From: Microbacterium sp. 70-16
GTDB lineage: Bacteria; Actinomycetota; Actinomycetes; Actinomycetales; Microbacteriaceae
NCBI RefSeq assembly: GCF_001898315.1
Contig: NZ_MKTQ01000028.1
Coordinates: 234,763 to 298,762 of the forward strand
Direction: 5' to 3'
DNA: 64,000 nt
Shown here: one piece after another, positions 20,201 to 29,377 of the stretch
Position numbering within the stretch: position 1 is the stretch's first letter
Layout of the letters: every line of letters begins with the position of its first letter
The notes under the pieces: generated by a model
What the model was told of the DNA's origin: nothing
The model's input: only the letters and a program-made list of their open reading frames with translations
Database searches by the model: none
Program-made: the position numbers and the translations under genes

Positions 20201-20987
20201 CCTGCAGCACGATGCCTGCCTCGAGGCCTCGCAGCCGTGGGTCCTCGAGCAGCCGAGTGAACACCGCGATCGTCAGGTCGAGATCGCGATACTCCTCCAT
20301 GTCGAGGTTGATGAACGTGGTGGTTGCGGACGCCGTCAGATACAGCGGCAGCAGCCGCTCGACGACGAGGTCGACGGTCTCATCGAACGCCCACATCGAG
20401 ATGTGACTCGCGATCGCCGAGACCTTGACCGAAACGTAGTCGACGTCGTCGCGGCGGATGAGGTCATGGATGCCTTCCAGACGGCGCAGCGCCTCGTGCT
20501 CGCCCAGCACGGCCTCACCCAGCAGGTTGAGGTTCAGCCGCGCCCCGCCCTCGCGGATCTTCGCGAGCGCGGGGCCGAGCTTCTCGGGCCGCGCGTCGAC
20601 GATGAGGTGGCCGACCATCTCGCGCAGCACGCGGCGCGCGATCGGCACGACGGGGCTCGGCAGTACGGGGGCTACGGCTCCACCCGTCCGCACCGCAGCG
20701 CGCAGGTACCAGGGCAGGAACTCCGGGACGAGCGGCGCGATGCGCTGCAGGTTCGCGGCGGCGGCGCCCAGCGCTTCGGGGCGCATCACGCCGTCGACGA
20801 ACCCGAGCGTGAAGGGCAGGCCGTGGGGATCCTTGAGCACGCCGGCGAGCCGCTGCGCGGCGGGGTCGGCATGCACCTCGGCTGCTTCGCCGACCCAGCG
20901 CTGGGCGAGAGCGATCGCGCGCTGCGCCCGTTCAGCGGTAGCCGGGTCGGATATGGCGATGTCGTCGGTCACGGTTCCAGATTGCAC
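17244..20987 (-). CDS. putA: bifunctional proline dehydrogenase / L-glutamate gamma-semialdehyde dehydrogenase
   Basis: 1247 aa; N-terminal PRODH region (VRLVKGANLAMERVDA), C-terminal ALDH (TPPWNFPIAIPAGGVLAALAAG, AETSGKNAMII, GHAGQKCSA). Confidence 0.92.
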   Translation of the reverse strand: MQSGTVTDDIAISDPATAERAQRAIALAQRWVGEAAEVHADPAAQRLAGVLKDPHGLPFTLGFVDGVMRPEALGAAAANLQRIAPLVPEFLPWYLRAAVRTGGAVAPVLPSPVVPIARRVLREMVGHLIVDARPEKLGPALAKIREGGARLNLNLLGEAVLGEHEALRRLEGIHDLIRRDDVDYVSVKVSAIASHISMWAFDETVDLVVERLLPLYLTASATTTFINLDMEEYRDLDLTIAVFTRLLEDPRLRGLEAGIVLQAYLPDALPALQQLTAWAQQRVDAGGARIKVRLVKGANLAMERVDAVMHGWELATHASKLDSDASYLRCLDEALRPEHTRAVRVGVAGHNLFDIAYAWLLAGERGVRADVEFEMLLGMAQGQVEAVTREVGHVLLYVPVVRPDEFDVAISYLVRRLEENASSDNFLSAAFDLASDPTLFARERDRFLASLDRAADPALPVGPNRRQDRTAGHGPGEAAADGRAARRLVRAAGPADDGLTQAVLGIARTTRDDDDAVVADGAGSLFGPEFVETAVYAARESDARFAGAPGFANAPDSDPALPANRAWATEILAHVETSTAGDATITAARIVDEELLEQTVQRVRTAAAGWGAKPAAERAAVLQATARALEERRGELIDVAASETGKVFAEADVEVSEAVDFANYYAATAKELDRVAGAVFTPARLTVVTPPWNFPIAIPAGGVLAALAAGSGVVFKPAPQARRCAAVVAEALWQALDDAGVPRDVLALVDIDEGGLGRQLIAHPDVDRVILTGSWETAALFRSWRPELPLLAETSGKNAMIIMPSADLDLAASDLVKSAFGHAGQKCSAASLAILVGPVGRSERFARQLIDATRSLRVGVPSDPRSEVGPVIEAPRGKLAWALTTLEEGEQWLVEPERIADAPPEYADRLWRPGIRVGVRPGSRTHLEEFFGPMLGIMHAHSLAEAIELQNAVAYGLTAGLYTQNPADLQLWLDGVQAGNLYVNRGITGAIVQRQPFGGWKRSSVGAGTKAGGPNYLIGLGSWRPSSGGAPSSTLHLRGLDSRITDLIEAAQPTLDYEAFEWLRRGALSDAVAWDREFGRVQDVSQLKIERNLFRYRPVDHVAVRATRDATWQSILRVVVAGVRAGGRFDLSVPGPVPAAVRRELGDLGVPVWVETDDEWIGRIVAFTGTDAAERVPRARLVGAVESVRALQTALAEASGGDPDLAVYAGPVTTAGRIELLPFLHEQSVTITAHRFGNPDDWSRAVI

Positions 20988-21041
20988 CGTCCGCGCGCGA
21001 ACGCGATGCGGCGTGCGCAGGTTCCGGAAAAGCTCCGGCGC

Positions 21042-21098
21042 CGGTCAGTCCCAGGTGCCGCGGTCAGTCCCAGGTGCCGCGGTCAGTCCCAGCTGCTC
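21042..21098. repeat. three tandem 19-bp repeats overlapping a stop codon
   Basis: CGGTCAGTCCCAGGTGCCG repeated with a 19-bp period; the third copy carries the stop of the thioesterase gene. Confidence 0.8.
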
Positions 21099-21643
21099 GG
21101 CGCGGATGCCTTCGTCGAGGGCAGCGCGGCGCCGGCCGCCCAGTCGGCGATCCAGTCCGGCAGCGGTGGCAGGTCGTCGGGTGTGCCCAGGGCCGCGAAC
21201 AGCTCCTCCGTGTTCACGACGCCGCCGCTCTTGCGCAGGAACCGCGCGCGCACGATCATCTCGGCGTAGATCTCGCCGTCGACCACCGCGCGGTGGATCT
21301 GGTAGACCGCCTTGTCGTCGTGCCCGTACAGGCGCGACTCGACCGTGAACTTCTGCCACAGCTGCAGCGACTTGCGGAAAGTCACCGTCTCGCTCGCGAC
21401 CACGGCGTACCAGTCGTGCGCATTCATGGCATCCCACAGTCCCGTGCGGATCAGCAGGTCGAAACGTCCCAGATCGAACAGTGAGGCGTACCGCCCGTTG
21501 TTCATGTGCATGAGCAGATCGATGTCAGTGGGCAGCGTGCGCAGTCGCACGCGACCCACGGAACGCGTCGGGATCGGGCCTCTGCGGCGCAGCAGCACCT
21601 TCGCGCGCCAGATCGTCAGCAGGGTCCGCCACCACACATTCAC
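21083..21643 (-). CDS. acyl-CoA thioesterase (hotdog fold)
   Basis: VRLRTLPTDIDLLMHMNNGRYASLFDLGRFDLLIRTGLW... typical 4HBT pattern. Confidence 0.85.
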   Translation of the reverse strand: MNVWWRTLLTIWRAKVLLRRRGPIPTRSVGRVRLRTLPTDIDLLMHMNNGRYASLFDLGRFDLLIRTGLWDAMNAHDWYAVVASETVTFRKSLQLWQKFTVESRLYGHDDKAVYQIHRAVVDGEIYAEMIVRARFLRKSGGVVNTEELFAALGTPDDLPPLPDWIADWAAGAALPSTKASAPSSWD

Positions 21644-21767
21644 GCGGGGATGTTACCGGCAGCGGTGACCAGGGTGCGATATCGGTTGTAGGCATCCTCC
21701 ACACGGCACCCGTCCGGTCTGGACGGGCCGATTTCGCGTTTTCATAGGCCCGACGTAGAGTCTGGCC

Positions 21768-22286
21768 ATGGAAGCCACCACTGACACTGCAGCGCAGACC
21801 GACATCGTCGTCCGTCCCGTTCGCGACGTCGACGCCGAGGCCCTGGGACGCGTCCACGCGGCCTGCTGGCATCAGACGTACGACCACCTGATCAGCAAGG
21901 CGGCCCTGGAGAACGTGTCGCCGCGGCGCCTCGCCGAACTGTGGACGCACTGGGCCGCACAGGGGCCTGAGTTCCACATGTTCGCCGCCCTCGTGCAGGG
22001 CGAGATCGTCGGTTTCGTCGGGTCGGGTCCCGCGCGTGACCGCGACGCTCCGCGCAACCGCGAGCTGTACTTCATCTACCTGCTCGAGGAGTATCAGGGC
22101 ACGGGCACCGGCCAGCGCCTGTTCGACGCGGCGATCGACGCCGACGAGCCGGTGTACCTGTGGGTCGCCGACGACAACCCGCGCGCGCACCGGTTCTACA
22201 CCCGCAACGGCTTCGCCCTCGACGGCGCGACGCACACCGAGCCGTTCCTGGGCGAGACCCTCACCGAGGTGCGGTTCGTCCGCTGA
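21768..22286 (+). CDS. GNAT family N-acetyltransferase
   Basis: IVVRPVRDVDAEALGRVHAACWHQTYDHL...ELYFIYLLEEYQGTGTGQRLFDAAI...NPRAHRFYTRNGFALDG. Confidence 0.9.
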   Translation: MEATTDTAAQTDIVVRPVRDVDAEALGRVHAACWHQTYDHLISKAALENVSPRRLAELWTHWAAQGPEFHMFAALVQGEIVGFVGSGPARDRDAPRNRELYFIYLLEEYQGTGTGQRLFDAAIDADEPVYLWVADDNPRAHRFYTRNGFALDGATHTEPFLGETLTEVRFVR

Positions 22287-22314
22287 CGGCCTCGCGGGTG
22301 TTTCTCGCGGCACG

Positions 22315-22388
22315 AACTCCGCAGAATCGCATGAACTCCGCAGACATCCATGGGGATGCCTGCGGAGTTCGTCACATTCTGCGGAGTT
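22315..22388. repeat. 74-bp bipartite inverted repeat
   Basis: AACTCCGCAGAAT-N5-GAACTCCGCAG ... CTGCGGAGTTC-N5-ATTCTGCGGAGTT between convergent genes. Confidence 0.85.
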
Positions 22389-22399
22389 GACGACCCCCG

Positions 22400-24040
22400 T
22401 CAGCGCCCGCTGACCGTCCCGAACAGCTTCGCGATCGGCGCGAGCACGAGCGGCCGCGCCGCGACCCATGCGCCGGCGATGACGGCCAGCGACAGCACGA
22501 ACATCCAGAAGCCGGTCCAGTTGTCGGCGTAGGCGACGCCGTCGACCGAACCCTGCGCCGCGTACATGTGGTTGAGGTTGCGCAGCGCACCGGTCGCGAG
22601 CACGAGCACGACGTGGATGATGATGAACACGACGAAGAACAGCATCGTCGGGAAGTGCAGCTTGCGCGCCCACTCGATCGGGTAGGCGGCGCTGAGCTTC
22701 GCGTTCTTCTTCGGCCACAGTCCGCTCATCCGGAAGCCCGTGACCACCGCGAGCGGCGCGGCGATGAACACCGTCGTGAAGTAGGCGAGCTGCTGCAGTG
22801 AGTTGTAGTTGACCCAGCCGTTCTCGGTCGGCCAGTCCAGCGACACGTACTGCAGCGCGGCGCTCACCGCGTTCGGGATCACTTCCCAGCTCGTCGGGAC
22901 GATCCGCATCCACTGCCCGGTCACGAACAGCAGCACGACGAAGACGACGCCGTTGATGATCCACAGCAGATCGAGGCTCTGGTGGAACCAGATCGTGAGA
23001 CTCGTCTTGCCCTTCTTGTTGTTGCGGGGCGTCCAGAACACCGCCGGCCGCTTCTCGGTGCGGATCGTGAGACCCGTCCGGATGATCAGCACCATCAGGA
23101 ACACGTTGAAGAAGTGCTGCCAGCCGAGCCACGCGGGGATGCCCACGGGTGCGCCCTCGGGCAGGTGGTACTCGCCCGGGTAGGTGACGAGGAAGTCCTG
23201 CATGAACTCGAGGCTCAAGAACCAGCGCACGAACAGGACGGCCATCGCCGCAGCAAACAGCAGGCCCGCTCCGCCGACGATGACGGCGCCCGCCCACTGC
23301 GCCTTCGTGAAGGGACCGATGCGGGCCGGCTCGGGCTTCGGCGCGGGGCGATGCGCTGCCGCGCGGCCCGGCCAGACCGACGGGGTGAACGGCAGCGGCG
23401 CGCGATCCGCTGGCGCGACGGCGACCGGCGCGGCGGGCTTCGGTGTGGCGGGCTCAGTTATCGGCACGACCGGAACTCCGTGCTCAGGTACGGATGCCAC
23501 GACCGTGGCATCCGCGACAACGCGCGCGACACCCGCGGGCGGCCACGGCTCGCCGCCGACCTCGCGGGGCAACCCCTGCCGCAGACTGGCACCGGCACTG
23601 GCCCCTGCGCTTGTCGCACTGGCCCCCAAGCTTGCCGCACTGGCCCCCGAGCTTGTCGAGGGGCCATCCGCCACAGCCACGGCCGCCGCCTCGACAGGCT
23701 CGGCGACCGGGGCGACATCGGCGACCGCTGCCGCAGCTCCCGCCGGCGGCCACGGTTCGCCACCGGCCACGCGCGGCAGCCCGCGCCGCAGGCTGACCCC
23801 CGCGACCGCACTGGCCCCCGAGCCCGCCACCGGACTGGCCCCCGAGCTTGTCGAGGGGCCGCTCGCCGCCACAGCCGCCGCGCCCGCAGCCGCCGCCTCG
23901 ACAGGCTCGGCAACCACAGCAGCCGCCGCCTCGACAGGCTCGGCGACCAGGGCGACCGCCGCAGCGCCCGCGGGCGGCCACGGCTCGCCACCGGCGACGC
24001 GAGGCAGGCCGCGGCGCAGCGCACTTCCGAAGGTGGCCAT
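22400..24040 (-). CDS. cytochrome b/b6-like membrane protein with repetitive N-terminal extension
   Basis: Polytopic C-terminal region (WLGWQHFFNVFLMVLIIRTGLTIRTEKRPAVFWTPRNNKKGKTSLTIWFHQSLDLLWIINGVVF); N-terminal 190 aa of LRxGLPRxxGGEPWPPAG and AEPVEA/GPSTSSGAS repeats. Confidence 0.8.
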   Translation of the reverse strand: MATFGSALRRGLPRVAGGEPWPPAGAAAVALVAEPVEAAAAVVAEPVEAAAAGAAAVAASGPSTSSGASPVAGSGASAVAGVSLRRGLPRVAGGEPWPPAGAAAAVADVAPVAEPVEAAAVAVADGPSTSSGASAASLGASATSAGASAGASLRQGLPREVGGEPWPPAGVARVVADATVVASVPEHGVPVVPITEPATPKPAAPVAVAPADRAPLPFTPSVWPGRAAAHRPAPKPEPARIGPFTKAQWAGAVIVGGAGLLFAAAMAVLFVRWFLSLEFMQDFLVTYPGEYHLPEGAPVGIPAWLGWQHFFNVFLMVLIIRTGLTIRTEKRPAVFWTPRNNKKGKTSLTIWFHQSLDLLWIINGVVFVVLLFVTGQWMRIVPTSWEVIPNAVSAALQYVSLDWPTENGWVNYNSLQQLAYFTTVFIAAPLAVVTGFRMSGLWPKKNAKLSAAYPIEWARKLHFPTMLFFVVFIIIHVVLVLATGALRNLNHMYAAQGSVDGVAYADNWTGFWMFVLSLAVIAGAWVAARPLVLAPIAKLFGTVSGR

Positions 24041-24046
24041 GGGGCG

Positions 24047-25036
24047 TTAGGCCTTCTTGGCTTCGAGTGCGGCGATGAGCTGGGGCACGACGGTGAACAC
24101 GTCGCCCACGATGCCGTAGTCGGCGATCTCGAAGATCGGCGCATCACCGTCCTTATTGATGGCGACGATCGTCTTCGAGGTCTGCATGCCGGCCTTGTGC
24201 TGAATGGCGCCGGAGATTCCGAGAGCGACATACAGCTGCGGCGCGACCGAGACACCGGTCTGCCCGACCTGGTGCGAGTACGGGATGTAGCCCGCATCCA
24301 CGGCCGCGCGCGAGGCGCCGATGGCCGCGCCCAGCGCGTCGGCGAGCTGCTCGACGAGCACGAACTTCTCGGCCGAGCCGAGTCCGCGGCCGCCCGAGAC
24401 GACCTTCGCCGCTCCGCGCAGTTCCGGGCGAGACGAGGTCGAGGTCTCGGCGGTGAAGCCCGTGACCTCCGCCGCGGCAGCACCCGAGGCATCCACCGTC
24501 AGCGGCACGACGACCGGTGCGGCGACGGCCTCGGCGCGCGCTTCTATCGCTCCCTGGCGCACCGTGATGACGGGGGCGCCGAAGGTCGCCGCGCTCGTGG
24601 CGTTGTAGGCGCCGCCGTACACCGAGTGCTGCGCGAGCACGCCTTCGTCGTCGCGGGCGACGCCGACGGCATCCACGGCGAGCGCCGAACGCGACCGCAC
24701 GGCGAACCGGCCGGCGACATCGCGACCCTCGATCGAGTTCGAGATCAGCACCGCGTCGGGCTTCACGAGCGCGGATGCCGCGGTCAGGGCATCTACGACG
24801 GGCACCGTCAACGCCGACGCAGCTCCCCCGTGCCCTGCCGTCAGCACGGTCGGCGCACCGAGGTCACCGGCCGCGGCCGCGAGCGACGCGAGCGCGTCGT
24901 CAGCGGCGACGACGAGTGCGACCGGCGTGCCGACCGACGCGGCGGCGCCGATGAGGCCGGCCGATGACGAGGCGAGCGTGCCCGCCGGAGTGACGTCCAG
25001 CAGGACGAGAATCGAGTCTGCAGCGAAATCCATCAC
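24047..25036 (-). CDS. etfA: electron transfer flavoprotein alpha subunit
   Basis: [88 protein letters not shown]. Confidence 0.95.
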   Translation of the reverse strand: MMDFAADSILVLLDVTPAGTLASSSAGLIGAAASVGTPVALVVAADDALASLAAAAGDLGAPTVLTAGHGGAASALTVPVVDALTAASALVKPDAVLISNSIEGRDVAGRFAVRSRSALAVDAVGVARDDEGVLAQHSVYGGAYNATSAATFGAPVITVRQGAIEARAEAVAAPVVVPLTVDASGAAAAEVTGFTAETSTSSRPELRGAAKVVSGGRGLGSAEKFVLVEQLADALGAAIGASRAAVDAGYIPYSHQVGQTGVSVAPQLYVALGISGAIQHKAGMQTSKTIVAINKDGDAPIFEIADYGIVGDVFTVVPQLIAALEAKKA

Positions 25037-25044
25037 AACGTCCC

Positions 25045-25821
25045 TTACGCCAGTCGGTTCTCGATGAGGTAGGCGGCGAGCTTCTCGCCCGCATCGCCCT
25101 CGTCGACGATCTTCACGCCCGCTCCGCGCGGCGGCTTCTCGCTGACGACGGTCAGGATCGACTGCGGAGCGGATGCCGGGTCGACGTCGACGCCGAGATC
25201 GGCCAGCGACACCGTCTCGAAGGGCTTCTTCTTGGCCGCCATGATCCCCTTGAAGTTCGGGAACCGGGCATCCGGAAGCGCCTCGGTGATCGAGATGACG
25301 GCGGGCAGCGACGTCGTGACCTCGGCCTTGCCGCCGTCGGTCGCGCGTGTGCCTGACACACTGTCGGCGCCGATCGTCACCGACGAGAGCGCGGTCGCCT
25401 GCGGCACCCCCAGGTGCTCGGCGAGCATCGCGGGGATGACTCCGCCGGAGCCGTCGGTGGAGAGGTTGCCCGTGATCACGAGGTCGAACCCGGTGCGCTG
25501 CACGGCGGCGGCGAGCACGGCGGCGGTCACGCCGAGGTCGGCGCCGACCAGCGCGGGGTCGACGACCTGCAGGGCGGATGCCGCGCCCATCGCGAGCCCC
25601 TTGCGGATCGTCGCGGCGGCGTCGTCGGATGCCATCGACACGACCTGCACCTCGGTGCCGGGGTTCGCGTCGGCGTAGCTCAGCGCAACCTCGAGTGCAC
25701 GCTCGCCGATCTCGTCGAGCACCCGGTCAGAGGCGCCGCGGTCGGCGAGCCCCGTCTCCAGACTCAGCTTGCGGTCGCCATAGGTGTCGGGGACTTCTTT
25801 GACCAGCACCACGATCTTCAT
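25045..25821 (-). CDS. etfB: electron transfer flavoprotein beta subunit
   Basis: [47 protein letters not shown]. Confidence 0.95.
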   Translation of the reverse strand: MKIVVLVKEVPDTYGDRKLSLETGLADRGASDRVLDEIGERALEVALSYADANPGTEVQVVSMASDDAAATIRKGLAMGAASALQVVDPALVGADLGVTAAVLAAAVQRTGFDLVITGNLSTDGSGGVIPAMLAEHLGVPQATALSSVTIGADSVSGTRATDGGKAEVTTSLPAVISITEALPDARFPNFKGIMAAKKKPFETVSLADLGVDVDPASAPQSILTVVSEKPPRGAGVKIVDEGDAGEKLAAYLIENRLA

Positions 25822-25905
25822 CGGTTCTCCTTCGCGATGCGCTCATTCTATGAGATGCGACGCAGTGTCGCCAATTGTGAGACTGAGAGTCAGTTGGGTT
25901 GGCTA

Positions 25906-25985
25906 CCCGAGAACAGGCATTCGCACCGGAACAGGCGGATGCCACGCGCAATCGGCCTGTTCTGGGCAGATCGCCTGTACTCGGG
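25906..25985. repeat. 80-bp bipartite inverted repeat
   Basis: CCCGAG(A)ACAGGC-N10-GAACAGGC ... GCCTGTTC-N10-GCCTGT(A)CTCGGG, 31-nt arms. Confidence 0.82.
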
Positions 25986-26001
25986 CACCGACAGCACCCG
26001 C

Positions 26002-26778
<777 letters not shown>

Positions 26779-26880
26779 GCGCTCAGTCTTCCAGCCGCGG
26801 GCGGCGCCGTCACGCGCTTCGCGCCGTGTATCCCGCGCGGTGCATCCCGCGCCGTGCGTCAACCGAGCGCGCCGGGCGGC

Positions 26881-28035
26881 TCAGCCGAGCACGCCGCGGC
26901 CGATCACGAGGCGCATGATCTCGTTGGTGCCCTCGAGGATCTGGTGCACGCGCAGGTCGCGCACGACCTTCTCGATGCCGAACTCCTGCAGATAGCCGTA
27001 GCCACCGTGCAGCTGCAGCGCCTGATTGGCGACCTCGAATCCGGCATCCGTCGCGAAGCGCTTGGCCATCGCGCAGCGCACGGCGACATCGTCGGCGTGC
27101 TCGTCGATCGCGTGCGCCGCGTCGCGCACGAGCGCGCGGGCCGCCTGCAGCTGCGTCGCCATGTCGGCGAGCGTGAACACGACCGACTGACGCTGTGCGA
27201 GCGCCTCGCCGAACGTGAAGCGCTCGTGCACGTACCGCACGGCTCGGTCGAGCGCCCACTGCGCGCCGCCGATCGAGCACGCCGCGATGTTGACGCGGCC
27301 GCCGTTGAGGCCGGTCATCGCGATGCGGAACCCGCCGCCGAGTTCGCCCAGCACGGCGGATGCCGGGACGCGCACCTCGTCGAGGATCACCTGCCGCGTC
27401 GGCTGCGCGTTCCACCCCATCTTGTGCTCGTTCGGCCCGAACGCCAGCCGCTCGGTGGCGGCCGGCACGAGGAACGCCGTGATCCCCTTCGCCCCGGGCT
27501 CGCCCGTACGCGCCATGACGACATAGACGGATGCCTCGCCGGCGCCGGAGATGAACTGCTTGACGCCGGTCAGCACGTACTCGTCACCGTCGCGGATCGC
27601 GCTGGTGGTGATCGCCGCGGCATCCGACCCGGCACCCGGTTCGGTCAGGCAGTACGCGCCGAGGTCGCGCATCGTGACCAGGCGCGGCAGCCATTCGTGG
27701 CGCTGCGCCGCGGTGCCGTGGGCGTCGATCATCCACGCGACCATGTTGTGGATCGAGACGTACGCCGCGATCGTCGGGTCGCCCATCGCGAGCTGCTCGA
27801 AGATCGCCGCGGCATCGCGCCGGGTCAGTCCCGAACCGCCCACATCGTCGCGCACGTAGATGCCGCCGAGGCCCAGCTCGCCGGCGGCGGCGAGCACGTC
27901 GCGGGGGAAGTGCTTACGGCGATCCCAATCGAGTGCATGGGGCGCCAGACGCGTGTCGGAGAACTCGCGCACGGCATCGAGGATGGCGGTGCGCTCTTCT
28001 GCGGAGAGAGCACCAGGAACGGCAGTCATGCTCAT
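26881..28035 (-). CDS. acyl-CoA dehydrogenase
   Basis: YCLTEPGAGSDAAAITTSA...QALQLHGGYGYLQEFGIEKVVRDLRVHQILEGTNEIMRLVIGRGVLG. Confidence 0.93.
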   Translation of the reverse strand: MSMTAVPGALSAEERTAILDAVREFSDTRLAPHALDWDRRKHFPRDVLAAAGELGLGGIYVRDDVGGSGLTRRDAAAIFEQLAMGDPTIAAYVSIHNMVAWMIDAHGTAAQRHEWLPRLVTMRDLGAYCLTEPGAGSDAAAITTSAIRDGDEYVLTGVKQFISGAGEASVYVVMARTGEPGAKGITAFLVPAATERLAFGPNEHKMGWNAQPTRQVILDEVRVPASAVLGELGGGFRIAMTGLNGGRVNIAACSIGGAQWALDRAVRYVHERFTFGEALAQRQSVVFTLADMATQLQAARALVRDAAHAIDEHADDVAVRCAMAKRFATDAGFEVANQALQLHGGYGYLQEFGIEKVVRDLRVHQILEGTNEIMRLVIGRGVLG

Positions 28036-28142
28036 ACGGTCACGTCCTCGTGAGACAGATCGACATCTTCGTCGCGGCCCGGTAGGGCACATTGCTCAGT
28101 CTAGCGGGGTACGCGGTGGTATGGCCAGGCGGGTGGCGCCGC

Positions 28143-29336
28143 CTACAGGCGCTCGATGATGGTCGCGTTGGCCATGCCGCCGCCCTCGCACATGGTCTGC
28201 AGGCCGTAGCGACCGCCGGTCGCCTCGAGGTAGGCCAGTAGGGTGCTCAGCAGGCGCGTTCCGCTCGAGCCCAGGGCGTGGCCGAGGGCGATCGCGCCGC
28301 CCCAGGGGTTGAGCTTCTGTGCATCCGCGCCGACTTCGGCCGCCCACGCGAGCGGCACCGACGCGAACGCCTCGTTGACCTCATAGGCATCCAAGTCGTC
28401 GATCGTCAGGCCACTGCGCTCGAGGATCCGCCGCGTCGCGGGAATGGGCCCCGTCAGCATCATGAGCGGGTCATCGCCGACGACCGCGAACGCGTGGAAC
28501 CGCGCGCGCGGCGTCAGCCCGAGCTCGCGCGCCTTGGCTTCGCTCATGATGAGCACGGCGGATGCCCCGTCGGTCAGCGGCGACGAATTGCCCGGCGTGA
28601 TGCGCCAGTCGATCTCGGGGAAGCGCGCGGCTGCGGCATCCGTCCGGAACGCCGGAGCGAGCCCGGCCAGGCCCGCGACCGTCGTGCCCGGGCGCACGGT
28701 TTCATCGACGGTCACCTCGCCCGCGTCGGCCGGCACCGGCAGCAGCTGCGACGCGAACCGGCCTTGCGCCGCCGCCTCGGCGGCCCGCTCGTGCGACTCG
28801 GCCGCGAACGCGTCGAGGTCGGTGCGACTGAGTCCCCATCGCTGCGCGATGAGCTCGGCCGAGATCCCTTGGTTGACCAGGCCCTCGGGGTAGCGCTCGC
28901 GCAGAGCGGGCGAGAACGGCGATCCGGCGACGGATGCCGAGACTCCCAGCGGCACACGGCTCATCGATTCGACGCCGCCGGCGATCACGATGTCGTACTG
29001 CCCCGCCATGACGCCCTGCGCGGCGAAGTGCGCGGCCTGCTGGCTCGACCCGCACTGCCGGTCGATCGTCGTCGCCGGCACCCGCTCGTCGAACCCGGCG
29101 GCCAGCACCGCCTGACGCGCGATGTTCAGCGTCTGCTCGCCGACCTGGCTCACGCAACCCAGCAGGACGTCGTCGATCTGCGTCGAGTCGAGCCCGTTGC
29201 GCTCGAGGACACCGCGGAGCACGTGCGCCGCGAGGTCGACGGGATGGATGCCGCTGAGTGCTCCTCCCGGCTTGCCGCGGCCGGACGGAGTGCGGACAGC
29301 GTCGACGATGACGGCGGTGCGGGCGGCGATGCTCAT
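28143..29336 (-). CDS. acetyl-CoA C-acyltransferase (thiolase)
   Basis: RQCGSSQQAAHFAAQGVMAGQYDIVIAGGVESMSRVPLG...NPWGGAIALGHALGSSGTRLL...MCEGGGMANATIIERL. Confidence 0.94.
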   Translation of the reverse strand: MSIAARTAVIVDAVRTPSGRGKPGGALSGIHPVDLAAHVLRGVLERNGLDSTQIDDVLLGCVSQVGEQTLNIARQAVLAAGFDERVPATTIDRQCGSSQQAAHFAAQGVMAGQYDIVIAGGVESMSRVPLGVSASVAGSPFSPALRERYPEGLVNQGISAELIAQRWGLSRTDLDAFAAESHERAAEAAAQGRFASQLLPVPADAGEVTVDETVRPGTTVAGLAGLAPAFRTDAAAARFPEIDWRITPGNSSPLTDGASAVLIMSEAKARELGLTPRARFHAFAVVGDDPLMMLTGPIPATRRILERSGLTIDDLDAYEVNEAFASVPLAWAAEVGADAQKLNPWGGAIALGHALGSSGTRLLSTLLAYLEATGGRYGLQTMCEGGGMANATIIERL

Positions 29337-29377
29337 GGCACCATCCTCCCCCTCTCCCGGCGAGCCGCGTACTCCGC

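Noticed and set aside
18522-21269. 915-aa plus-strand ORF
   Set aside because: Antisense to putA; Arg/Gly/Ala/Asp-rich composition is a high-GC frame artefact.
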